Of a DNA stretch of 7,493 bases, positions 1-7,377 are shown piece after piece. Both the position numbers and the translations under genes were made by a program. Each line of letters begins with the position of its first letter. The stretch's first letter is position 1. Below the pieces are notes generated by a model that made no database searches, was not told the origin of the DNA, and saw only the letters and a list, made by a program, of their open reading frames with translations. The DNA lies in NCBI GenBank assembly GCA_947499755.1, contig CANMPU010000039.1, positions 1 through 7,493 of the forward strand, written 5' to 3'. The stretch is from Betaproteobacteria bacterium. GTDB taxonomy: Bacteria > Pseudomonadota > Gammaproteobacteria > Burkholderiales > CANMPU01.

Positions 1-689
1 AACCAATACGTTTCTACGGCATCGCGGAAACTTTTTCCATCGCTTTGTGCCGCAAGCGGAATATTGACCATATGTTCAGAACGCCCCTCAATCCCGCTGT
101 GGGGATAAAACGGGTGCTGAAACGTGGACACCATTAACACTCGTGGCTCGTCGCGAAATATGTCCTCAGTGCCGTTACCGTGGTGCACGTCGAAATCTAC
201 CACGGCAACGCGCTCTAGATCATAGTGTGCAAGCGCATGTGCCGCGCCGACGGCTACATTGTTAAAAAAACAAAATCCCATGGCGCGACTTCTTTCTGCA
301 TGGTGACCTGGTGGGCGAATGTTGCAGAATGCAGTTTTGACTCGCTCTTGTAAGACCATATCAGTTGCGCGCACCACGGCACCCGCTGCGCGCAACGCCG
401 CGTTGAGCGTGTTGGGGTTCATCGCGGTATCGGGATCTAAATGCACAACTCCCGAGGATGGGGAAACAGATTTAAGCGCTGCGACGTATTTCGCGGCATG
501 CACGCGAGTGAGTTGTTCATCTGTCGCGAGTGGCGCCTCTACTCGCTCCAAGTGCTGCATTAGACCGGATGCGATTAACTGATCTTCAATCGATTGCGTC
601 CGCGCTGGACTCTCGGGATGATAAGCTGCCATTTTGTGCAAAAGACAATCCGGATGGCTCACCAGCGCCGTTCGAAACCTAGGCTGCAT
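1..689 (-). CDS. Histone deacetylase family protein (class II HDAC-like / acetylpolyamine amidohydrolase superfamily), 3' end beyond window
   Basis: The minus strand reads open from an ATG at 689 to the window edge, giving 229 codons without a stop. The family comprises zinc-dependent amide hydrolases that remove acetyl groups from lysine, polyamines or related substrates; the bacterial substrate here is unknown. Visible motifs in order are RPPGHHAE with the paired catalytic histidines at about residues 129-130, GFCFFNN just after it, and VDFDVHHGNGT with two zinc ligands (Asp167, His169). A STFQHPFYPHSG stretch follows. The remaining zinc-binding Asp and the C-terminal third lie outside the window. 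The start is supported by GAGGG (complement of 698-702) eight bases upstream of the ATG and by the family-like beginning. There is no signal peptide, so it is probably cytoplasmic. It is transcribed divergently from the moxR-like operon, and nothing links the two functionally. The reading frame shows no lesion. Confidence 0.95.
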   Translation of the reverse strand, partial: MQPRFRTALVSHPDCLLHKMAAYHPESPARTQSIEDQLIASGLMQHLERVEAPLATDEQLTRVHAAKYVAALKSVSPSSGVVHLDPDTAMNPNTLNAALRAAGAVVRATDMVLQERVKTAFCNIRPPGHHAERSRAMGFCFFNNVAVGAAHALAHYDLERVAVVDFDVHHGNGTEDIFRDEPRVLMVSTFQHPFYPHSGIEGRSEHMVNIPLAAQSDGKSFRDAVETYW

Positions 690-797
690 ATTTTTGGCCC
701 TCGTCGCTAGAAAACAGACCGATCAAATGTTACATTATTTAAGTTTACACGCTCACGAGACGTTATTCTCCGATTCTCTGCGGACACAACCTACACT
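690..797. promoter_or_regulatory. Divergent intergenic region between the HDAC-like gene and the MoxR-DUF58-TgpA operon
   Basis: This 108-bp gap between two genes transcribed away from each other must contain, or lie next to, both promoters. Its centre (about 724-748) is AT-rich, while the flanks are mixed. I see no convincing sigma-70 -35/-10 pair on either strand: a TTTACA at about 743-748 on the plus strand has only a poorly spaced TATTCT-like partner. No clear operator palindrome or terminator hairpin is visible. The moxR side lacks a good ribosome binding site, whereas the HDAC side has GAGGG. The promoter role is inferred from gene orientation, not from a recognised motif. Confidence 0.4.
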
Positions 798-1715
798 ATG
801 ACGCAAGCCATCAATCAAGTCGCAGCGCAAGTCGGCAGCATTATCCTAGGAAAAACACATCAAATTCGCCTCGCCCTGGCGTGCTTGTTGGCACGCGGCC
901 ACCTTCTTATTGAAGATTTACCGGGGGTAGGAAAAACGACGCTGGCGCATGCACTAGCAGGGTCTTTAGGCCTGCAGTTTCAGCGCATTCAATTTACCAG
1001 CGACATGTTGCCCGCAGATATTTTAGGCGTTTCAGTATTTGACCGCGACAATACCGTTTTCCGTTTCCATCCGGGTCCAATTTTTTCACAGCTTATATTA
1101 GCGGATGAGGTCAATCGCGCGACGCCGAAAACACAAAGTGCACTACTGGAAGTAATGGAAGAACACCAGGTAACCGCGGAAGGTGAAACTAGGCCACTAC
1201 CGTAGCCATTTTTTGTGGTGGCGACGCAGAATCCATCGCACCAGGTTGGTGCGTTTCCGTTGCCGGAGTCGCAACTTGACCGATTTCTGATGCGCATCGA
1301 CCTCGGCTATCCAGACAGCGATGCGGAACGTTCGTTGTTACAAGGTGTCGATAGGCGTGATCTCATATCTGGTTTAACGCCCTGCCTCAGCCAACAAGAA
1401 TTGATCGCTTTGCAACAACAAGTTAAAGAAGTACACGTTGCGCCCGCCTTGCTCGACTACGTACAGGCGATTATTGCTTATACGCGGCAGTCGCCCGATT
1501 ATTTAAACGGCATGAGTCCACGCGCGGCCCTGGCATTGCTACACGCCGCGCGCGCATGGGCAATGATGGACGCACGCAATAAGGTGCTGCCGGAAGATGT
1601 TCAAGCCGTTTTACCCAGTGTCGTGAGCCATCGCCTGCATCTCACCCGAGAACCGAGTAACGCTAATAGCGGCGACCATATTGAACAGCTAATACGCAGC
1701 ATCGCAATTCCATAA
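798..1715 (+). pseudogene. MoxR-family AAA+ ATPase, interrupted by an in-frame TAG
   Basis: Two open segments (798-1205 and 1215-1715) lie in the same frame and together make one full-length MoxR protein of 305 positions. The only interruption is TAG at codon 136. MoxR ATPases are chaperone-like AAA+ proteins that usually act with DUF58 or VWA partners. Seen in order are Walker A (GVGKTT, residues 43-48) and Walker B (LILADE, Asp103-Glu104). After the stop come sensor 1 (ATQNP, Asn145), the SQLDRF arginine-finger region (Arg162) and the sensor 2 lid motif SPRAALALLHAARAW (Arg242). The stop falls in RPLP-stop-PFFV, where relatives normally have Glu or Gln. A single G-to-T or C-to-T change explains it. 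The upstream fragment lacks sensor 1, arginine finger and lid, so it cannot be an active ATPase. GTG codons at 1215 and 1218 could allow restart, but that product would lack both Walker motifs. First gene of the operon. Sequence error or stop suppression remains possible. Confidence 0.9.
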
Positions 1716-1755
1716 TTGTGAGTCACTACGACGTCACGAAATTAGCCACGTCGCA

Positions 1756-2757
1756 ATGAAATTTTCCGTTAAATCCTATCTCGCAAACTGGATATTTCAA
1801 CCCAAGGGTGTTGAAACTGGTTCGGTTGTATTAAAACAACGACGTGTATTTATTATTCCCATGCGCCAAGGGCTGGTGTTCGGCGGCACGATACTGTTGA
1901 TGTTAGCTGGCTCTATTAATTACAGCCTGAGCTTGGGTTTCGTATTAACTTTCATGCTCGCGTCGCTGAGCCTAGTTGCCATACTGCATACGTTTCGTAA
2001 TCTCGCGCATTTGAAATTCAGCGCGGGAAAAGTAGAGCCGGTATTCGCAGGGGAAACAGCGACGTTTTCTCTATACATCGAAAATACCAGCCGTTTTTCG
2101 CGCCATAGTATAGGCATCGCCTCCGCTAAATCAGAAACTGTATTTCTCGATGTGGCACCTCAAAAAACCATAATAGCAAAATTAGCGGTTCCAACTAGCA
2201 CGCGCGGCATACTCAAGCTTGGAAGATTTAATCCATTTACCCGATTCCCTTTAGGATTATTTTATGCGTAGTCCAATATTGAGTTTGGCATAGTCGGCAT
2301 CGTCTATCCTCGACCAGACAGCGGAACAGTGGCGCCACCGTCGCAGCAACCCCGTCCAGGTGAAGGCGTCAGTTATAACCTTGGTAACGACGATTTCGTT
2401 GGCTTGCGTCCTTATCATCCAGGCGATTCTCCGCGCCACATCGCCTGGAAGGCCGCGACGCGCTCGATAAATTTACTGACAAAACAATTTAGCGGGCGCG
2501 CTGATGTTGAACTTTGGTTGGATTGGGATGAGTTGCCACCGAGCATGAACATAGAAGCCAAGCTATCGCGTCTTGCGCGCTGGGTAATCGACGCTCACGC
2601 AAATGGGCATCGGTTCGGATTGCATCTTCCGCACAAGACGTTCTCACCTGATAGTGGCATGTTACATCGCGAACATTGTTTGGAAGCGCTGGCATTATTC
2701 GACAGTAAAGAATTACGTAGTGCAACGAGATATGCCAGCCGCCCTATCGCCGCTTAA
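1756..2757 (+). pseudogene. DUF58 family membrane-anchored protein, interrupted by an in-frame TAG
   Basis: Segments 1756-2271 and 2329-2757 are in one frame. The 57 bases between them also read as sensible DUF58 sequence (SNIEFGIVGIVYPRP), so the only defect is TAG at codon 172. Relatives have FRAWS at this point and this gene has FYA-stop-S, so a Trp codon TGG has become TAG by one G-to-A change. Two adjacent membrane helices lie at about residues 39-56 and 58-79. They are followed by a beta-rich periplasmic-type part and then the hallmark GLRPYHPGDSPRHIAWKA (about 217-233). Restored length is 333 positions, normal for the family. DUF58 proteins have unknown biochemistry but co-occur with MoxR ATPases. 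It starts 40 bases after the moxR stop and its end overlaps the proposed tgpA start by 26 bases, as expected for a translationally coupled operon. The ribosome binding site is weak. Confidence 0.9.
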
Positions 2758-4703
2758 TCTTCGCAATGTTTTCTGGCTAACCTTGTCCCTGTTGTTAGTC
2801 ATGGAACCGCATGCTTTGCGCATCCCAATTTGGGTAACGTTGATGGGCTTTGCGCTATGCTCGCTACGCCTATATGTTGCGTACGCAAGACTACGCATTC
2901 CGCGAAAATCTATTCTGCTATTTCTGGTTGTCGCGGTTACCGTGGGAGTCTATTTAAATTACGGAACAATCTTCGGTCGAGATTCCGGCGTAGCACTACT
3001 CATTATCATGTTGTCGCTGAAGCTCGTGGAAAGCGCGACCAAACGCGACGCGATGATCGTCGTCTTTTTGAGTTATTTTCTAATTATCACCAATTTCCTC
3101 TACTCGCAAACCATTCCTACCGCGATATTTATGCTGTTTGCCATGATCATCATTACGTCTACGATGATAGGGCTACAACATACGAACGCGCGCTACGCTT
3201 ATCGCGACGTGTTTTTTCTCTCGGGCACGCTACTCGCACAGGCAATTCCATTGATGCTTGTGTTATTTGTGTTGTTTCCGCGAGTCCAAGGCCCATTGTG
3301 GGGTTTACCGCAAGATGCCCACTCGGGAATATCCGGCCTTTCCGACACCATGTCGCCCGGAAGTATCAGTCAACTAGGGCTATCAGACGCAATTGCGTTT
3401 CGTGTGCAATTTAGCTCTGGCGTTCCACGACATCCTTTACTCTACTGGCGTGGCCCGGTACTTTGGGATTTCGATGGGCGCACCTGGACTGCCGCGTATT
3501 CGGCAAATTCTTTGCACCAAGACCCTGCCACTATCCCGCCGCAACCAAATTACCAAGCACAAGGCGCAGCCGTCCACTATGCGGTTACTCTAGAGCCGCA
3601 TAATAAACGCTGGCTATTTGCGCTTGATCTCCCGGCGACGATACCGCCACGTAGTACGATCACGCCAGATTTTCAGCTCCTTGCCGAAGCGCCGCTGCGT
3701 ACGCGTGCAAGGTACGAGATCAGTTCGTTTCCGATTTACAATATTAATCAGGTGCAGCGAGAAGAAATCGATCGCGCTCTGCGGATACCGTCTGGATACA
3801 ACCCACGTACGCACGCGCTTGCACAAAGCATGTTGCGCGCAGCACGTAACGAACAAACGTTTGTGCAAGATGTTTTGCGCCTGTTTCGCAATCAAAATTT
3901 CTTTTACACGCTGCAACCGCCGCTGCTCGGTCTGGATTCTATAGACGACTTTCTGTTTGATACCCGCCGTGGCTTTTGCGAGCATTACGCCTCTAGTTTC
4001 GCGTATCTCATGCGTGCCGCGGGCATACCGGCGCGCGTGGTCACGGGTTACCAAGGTGGCGAAATCAATACTGTCGGCAATTATCTTATCGTGCGCCAGG
4101 CCGACGCGCATGCGTGGGTCGAAATATGGACGGGGGAACGGGGCTGGGTACGTATCGATCCCACTGCAGCGGTCTCACCGCTGCGCGTTGAATCGGGCAT
4201 CGCGGCGGCGGCGCTCGCGACCGACCCTTTACCTTTTATCATGAGAACAAATTATCTATGGTTACGTCGCATACGCTTCAGTTGGGACGCGGTTGCCAAT
4301 AGTTGGAATCAATGGGTACTCGGATACAATCCACAACGGCAATTGCAATTGCTATCTCGAGTTGGCTTGAATTCGGTATCGTGGAAAGAAATGACGTTAT
4401 TACTATTTGGAATTACACTTGCAATTATAATTGCGATTGCGTACGCGTTCATCGGACCCAGTAAAAAAAGCATACCAAAGATTTTGCGCCAAACTCGCTA
4501 AATCGGGAGCCGCACGTCGACCCAGCGAAGGCCCGATAGCGTTCGCAGCACGTATCGCAACCGCTTGTCCTTCGCTAGCGCAGCGTATGCAACAAATTAG
4601 TCGCATTTACGCCGAACTAAGATATGGACTTCACGCAGACAAGGAAGAAATACGCCACTTAAAAAAGCTCGTGGACGAATTTAAAATATTGCGTAGGATC
4701 TAA
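2732..4703 (+). pseudogene. tgpA: TgpA-type protein-glutamine gamma-glutamyltransferase (DUF3488 + transglutaminase-like + DUF4129), frameshifted near the 3' end
   Basis: The frame open to 4501 encodes an N-terminal membrane block (DUF3488 type). It has about six or seven helices between residues 14 and 183, counted from the ATG at 2732. A large periplasmic transglutaminase-like domain follows, with the catalytic triad visible: GFCEHYA (Cys416), DAHAWVE (His460) and RIDPTA (Asp476). The last helix is LLLFGITLAIIIAIAYAF. After it the frame runs to an early TAA at 4499-4501. The expected cytoplasmic DUF4129 tail continues in another frame to 4703 (DPVKKAYQRFCAKLAKSG, then an RIYAELRYG stretch). 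One extra base between about 4431 and 4469 explains this; a run of seven A lies at 4463-4469. Restored length is about 656 residues, close to known TgpA. I prefer the ATG at 2732 over 2603 because the protein then begins like the family; 2603 lies inside the DUF58 gene. A truncated product keeping the catalytic domain but losing the tail could still be made. Confidence 0.88.
4463..4469 (+). repeat. Run of seven A at the tgpA frame change
   Basis: A homopolymer of seven A lies inside the short interval (4431-4501) where both tgpA frames are open. With six A, the frame would run through ...GPSKK into AYQRFCAKL and so into the DUF4129 tail, restoring the gene. Such runs are common places for replication slippage, transcriptional slippage and sequencing error. 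The frame change could instead lie up to 30 bases upstream, because the tail frame also yields the family-like SDPV just before KKAYQ. Confidence 0.6.
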
Positions 4704-5632
4704 AGCAGAACATCTTTGGATACACCTTTGCGGCGCAAAATTCTCCGCAAAGCTTGTAGCGCTTCAATCTGTATTTGACGCACACGTTCGCGCGTTAGAT
4801 CGAGTTTCTGCGCTAATTCTTCAAGCGTGTGACTTTCTGATCCATTCAAACCATAGCAACGCTCGATGACCTCGCATTGCTTATCAGTTAGTTGCCCTAG
4901 CCATTCGCGCACATAGCTCTCCACCTGAACTTGCTCTAATAAAGTATCAGGGTTTTGCGTTGCATCATCCGGTATCGATTCGCCTATCGACAACATTGGG
5001 TCAACGTCAAGCGGCGTATCTAATGACACCGTGCGTTCATTTAAAACCAGCATTTTTCGCACGTCCTCTATCGGTTGCTCGACCAGATGAGCGATGGCTT
5101 CAACGCTAGGTTCTTCATGGCTATTTGCTTCCAAATGGCGTTTCGCGCGTAAAATAATATTGAGTTCTTTAATCACGTGCACCGGTAGTCGAATCGTGCG
5201 TGATTGGTTCATGATAGAACGCTCGATATTCTGGCGTATCCACCAAGTGGCGTAAGTAGAAAAGCGGAACCCGCGCTCTGGCTCAAATTTTTCCAGTGCA
5301 TGCATCAAGCCCAAATTTCCCTCTTCAATCAGATCGAGAAAAGCCATCCCGCGATTCAAATAGTGTTTCGCAATATTCACCACCAGACGCAAATTATGTT
5401 CAATCATAATTTGCCGCGCGCTAAAATCGCCCTCCTTAACCAGGCGTGTGTAGTGTCGTTCCTCATCGGGCGTAAGTAGCGCGCTATTGCCGATCTGGTT
5501 GAGATAGATTTGCGTGACGTCGTTGAGAAAATCAGCCGATTCCTCTTCTTGTTCTTGCGTCAGCGTGTCGCTGAATTGAGATGGTAGAGCATCGTCTAAG
5601 TCGTCCTCACTTTGGTCGTTATGCGCATTCAC
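4700..5632 (-). CDS. rpoS: RNA polymerase sigma factor RpoS (sigma-38)
   Basis: This is a 310-residue sigma-70 family protein of the RpoS group, the master regulator of stationary-phase and general stress genes. Region 1.2 begins at about residue 38 ([11 protein letters not shown]). Region 2 holds [25 protein letters not shown] (100-109), and [19 protein letters not shown] (120-138), which contains the -10 recognition and melting residues. The [14 protein letters not shown] stretch is the usual link to region 3. Region 4.2 ends with a helix-turn-helix containing [18 protein letters not shown] (about 279-296). The C-terminus ([11 protein letters not shown]) stops where other RpoS proteins stop, using TAG. 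The start is GTG at 5632, overlapping the nlpD TGA in GTGA; AGGA lies nine bases upstream and no ATG exists in the N-terminal part. Length is slightly below the roughly 330 residues of E. coli RpoS. In relatives a main rpoS promoter lies within nlpD; I cannot locate it here. Confidence 0.97.
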   Translation of the reverse strand: MNAHNDQSEDDLDDALPSQFSDTLTQEQEEESADFLNDVTQIYLNQIGNSALLTPDEERHYTRLVKEGDFSARQIMIEHNLRLVVNIAKHYLNRGMAFLDLIEEGNLGLMHALEKFEPERGFRFSTYATWWIRQNIERSIMNQSRTIRLPVHVIKELNIILRAKRHLEANSHEEPSVEAIAHLVEQPIEDVRKMLVLNERTVSLDTPLDVDPMLSIGESIPDDATQNPDTLLEQVQVESYVREWLGQLTDKQCEVIERCYGLNGSESHTLEELAQKLDLTRERVRQIQIEALQALRRILRRKGVSKDVLL

Positions 5633-6705
5633 GATGCAGTATCCTGTGACAAATATTTCATAGGATCGACGGGAATTCCTAGGCGGCGAATTTCAAAATG
5701 AAGAATGACATGATCCGCATCAGAACTTCCCATTTCAGCTATTTTTTGTCCTTTAACCACGCTTTGTCCTTCTTTCACTAAAATCTGCTTGTTATGCGCG
5801 TAAACGCTAGCGAAATTTTTTCCATGCTTTAGGATGATGAGCTTGCCATATCCTCGAATCCCGCTACCACTATAAATCACTTTTCCGGGCGCACTTGCCT
5901 GCACAGATTGACCGTCCTTCCCCGAAATGTCTATGCCTTTGATGTTATTTGCCTCAGAAAATCCATTAACAACCGTTCCCTTCGTTGGCCAACCCCAATC
6001 GATATTATCTTCGCCTTCGCTCCTGGAGTTTGTCGGCTCTGGTTTCAACTCTGGCTTAGCTTCGGCAAGCTTAGGTACGGCTGACTCACGTTTCAATTGC
6101 ACCAGATTCTCATCGGAATAGGGTAATACGACAGCTTTCGGCTCAACCTTTAGAAGCGGCGTGTTTGCGCTCCGAGTATCAGAAGAGGGTTTTTTTTCGT
6201 TATCCGTTACTGGCCGGCCGGACACACTAGGAATCGTTTTAAGCGGCGCGGTAACTACTTGCTCCCCCGGCGACGTTAATCTTAGTTGTTGACCAATGCG
6301 AATTTCACCGGGATTGGTGATGTCGTTCCACGCTGCCAATTCCTTATAATCCAAACCAAAATCGAGTGCGATGGCAAATAGAGTGTCGCCCCTCTTGACC
6401 GTATACGTACCAGGGCGTTCGCCGGGGGTGGTTGCCTTCGTCTTTGTGTCTATTTTCGCAGGAGCTGGCGTTCTATCAATAACAGGTGCTTTTCTCGCCG
6501 TAGAACTACAGCCACTGATAATAATAAAGCACAAGCAACAGAGAAAACTGACAATCAACCAGGTGCTGGTCCGCGATTTTGGTATTGCCGATGAATAGCG
6601 ATATTGTTGGCTGTTGCGACGAAGGCGCTGCGTAGACGCATTAAAATTGCGGTTGCGCTGCGCAAGTGTCGCGCTGGTCGGGAAAATAATTCGTTCGCTA
6701 GACAT
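5629..6705 (-). CDS. nlpD: NlpD-type lipoprotein: LysM domain plus degenerate LytM (M23 peptidase) domain
   Basis: A 358-residue envelope lipoprotein. NlpD binds peptidoglycan and activates the amidase AmiC during daughter-cell separation. A hydrophobic stretch (about 49-63, [12 protein letters not shown]) ends in the lipobox ISGC with Cys66 as the likely lipidated residue. LysM spans about 99-143 ([12 protein letters not shown]...IRIGQQLRL). A long Pro/Lys/Glu-rich linker follows, then the LytM domain from about 237 to 351. The zinc-binding sites of active M23 enzymes are changed: NIKGIDIS has Lys where the first His belongs, and HVILHFEIR lacks the first His of the HxH pair, as in E. coli NlpD. 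It is therefore expected to be an activator, not an enzyme. The start ATG is preceded by AGAAGG at a good distance. About 48 residues precede the membrane segment, unusually many for a lipoprotein signal. It lies 15 bases after pcm, and its TGA overlaps the rpoS start by 4 bases. Confidence 0.94.
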   Translation of the reverse strand: MSSERIIFPTSATLAQRNRNFNASTQRLRRNSQQYRYSSAIPKSRTSTWLIVSFLCCLCFIIISGCSSTARKAPVIDRTPAPAKIDTKTKATTPGERPGTYTVKRGDTLFAIALDFGLDYKELAAWNDITNPGEIRIGQQLRLTSPGEQVVTAPLKTIPSVSGRPVTDNEKKPSSDTRSANTPLLKVEPKAVVLPYSDENLVQLKRESAVPKLAEAKPELKPEPTNSRSEGEDNIDWGWPTKGTVVNGFSEANNIKGIDISGKDGQSVQASAPGKVIYSGSGIRGYGKLIILKHGKNFASVYAHNKQILVKEGQSVVKGQKIAEMGSSDADHVILHFEIRRLGIPVDPMKYLSQDTAS

Positions 6706-6720
6706 TTACGCCTTCTCTAT

Positions 6721-7377
6721 TCACACAACGCCGGGAACTAAGGGCACAAACTTAACCTCATTGAGGATAGTTTCAACAAACCCATCTACGGTACGCTCTA
6801 TTACACAAAGATGTTGGGTCTCGCTACCTTTCGGGAGCACCATTCGACCACCGAGCATTACCTGCTCCTTCAATTCGTCGGGAACGTGCGTCGCAGCCGC
6901 AGCGAGAATGATCGCATCAAAAGGCGCTGCCGTTGTATATCCAAAATGACCATCGGCGTGCTTAAGTTTTGCATTCCCCACGCGCAATTCCCTTAAATGC
7001 CCGCGTGCTTTGTACAATAAACTTGCCACGCGCTCCACCGAATATACCTCGGTCGCCAATCGCGAAAGTATTGCAGTTTGGTAACCACAACCACCGCCAA
7101 TTTCTAATACTTTGTTTAATTTTTTACCGGCGCGTGCGAGCTCGCACATGCGCGCCACGAGGAATGGACTAGAAATCGTCTGCCCAAAACCCAATGGTAA
7201 AGACATGTCTTCATAGGCTCGGCTTGCAAGAGCCTCATCGACAAAAATATGGCGCGGGATTTCGCCCATCGCTGACAGCACCACTTCATCTTTGATACCG
7301 TCCTTACGCAGACGTTCAATCATGCGCACACGTGTGCGCTGCGAAGTCATACCGATACCGCCTAGCCGACTGTGCAT
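6721..7377 (-). CDS. pcm: Protein-L-isoaspartate O-methyltransferase
   Basis: A 218-residue SAM-dependent methyltransferase of the PCMT family. It methylates abnormal L-isoaspartyl residues in damaged proteins and so starts their repair; it is cytoplasmic. Motifs seen: [11 protein letters not shown] (40-50), [17 protein letters not shown] (61-77; the GQTIS loop marks the active site), motif [16 protein letters not shown] (90-104), VYSVER (111-116, the acidic residue that usually binds the ribose of SAM), [12 protein letters not shown] (151-162), GGRMVLPKG and the terminal FVPLVPG. Motif I has GGGCG where many relatives have GTGSG, a mild variation. The ATG at 7377 has AAGGA four bases upstream. 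A second ATG at 7350 ([14 protein letters not shown]) matches the start annotated in several relatives and has AGGCGG upstream, so the true start is one of these two. It is the first gene here of the pcm-nlpD-rpoS string. surE, which often sits directly upstream and overlaps pcm, is not visible in the next 116 bases. Confidence 0.96.
   Translation of the reverse strand: MHSRLGGIGMTSQRTRVRMIERLRKDGIKDEVVLSAMGEIPRHIFVDEALASRAYEDMSLPLGFGQTISSPFLVARMCELARAGKKLNKVLEIGGGCGYQTAILSRLATEVYSVERVASLLYKARGHLRELRVGNAKLKHADGHFGYTTAAPFDAIILAAAATHVPDELKEQVMLGGRMVLPKGSETQHLCVIERTVDGFVETILNEVKFVPLVPGVV

Noticed and set aside
319..582. An 87-codon plus-strand frame opposite the HDAC-like gene
   Set aside because: The opposite strand encodes well-conserved HDAC sequence over the same bases.
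743..760. Candidate sigma-70 promoter for the moxR operon beginning with TTTACA
   Set aside because: The nearest -10-like hexamer is at a poor distance, so it is not listed as a separate promoter.
2603..2731. An upstream extension of the tgpA frame starting at 2603
   Set aside because: It overlaps the DUF58 gene in another frame and its translation has no similarity to TgpA starts, whereas the ATG at 2732 gives the expected beginning.
2830..3414. A 194-codon plus-strand frame inside tgpA
   Set aside because: Frame-shifted shadow of the TgpA membrane region, rich in Arg, Cys and His and without family features.
3614..4111. A long minus-strand open frame (165 codons) opposite tgpA
   Set aside because: It is a shadow of the conserved transglutaminase domain on the other strand; its translation is basic and low in recognisable motifs.
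4431..4703. A separate small gene encoding a 90-residue protein
   Set aside because: Its sequence is the DUF4129 tail of TgpA and its apparent TTG start lies within the coding sequence for the last membrane helix. A detached tgpA fragment explains it better than an independent gene.
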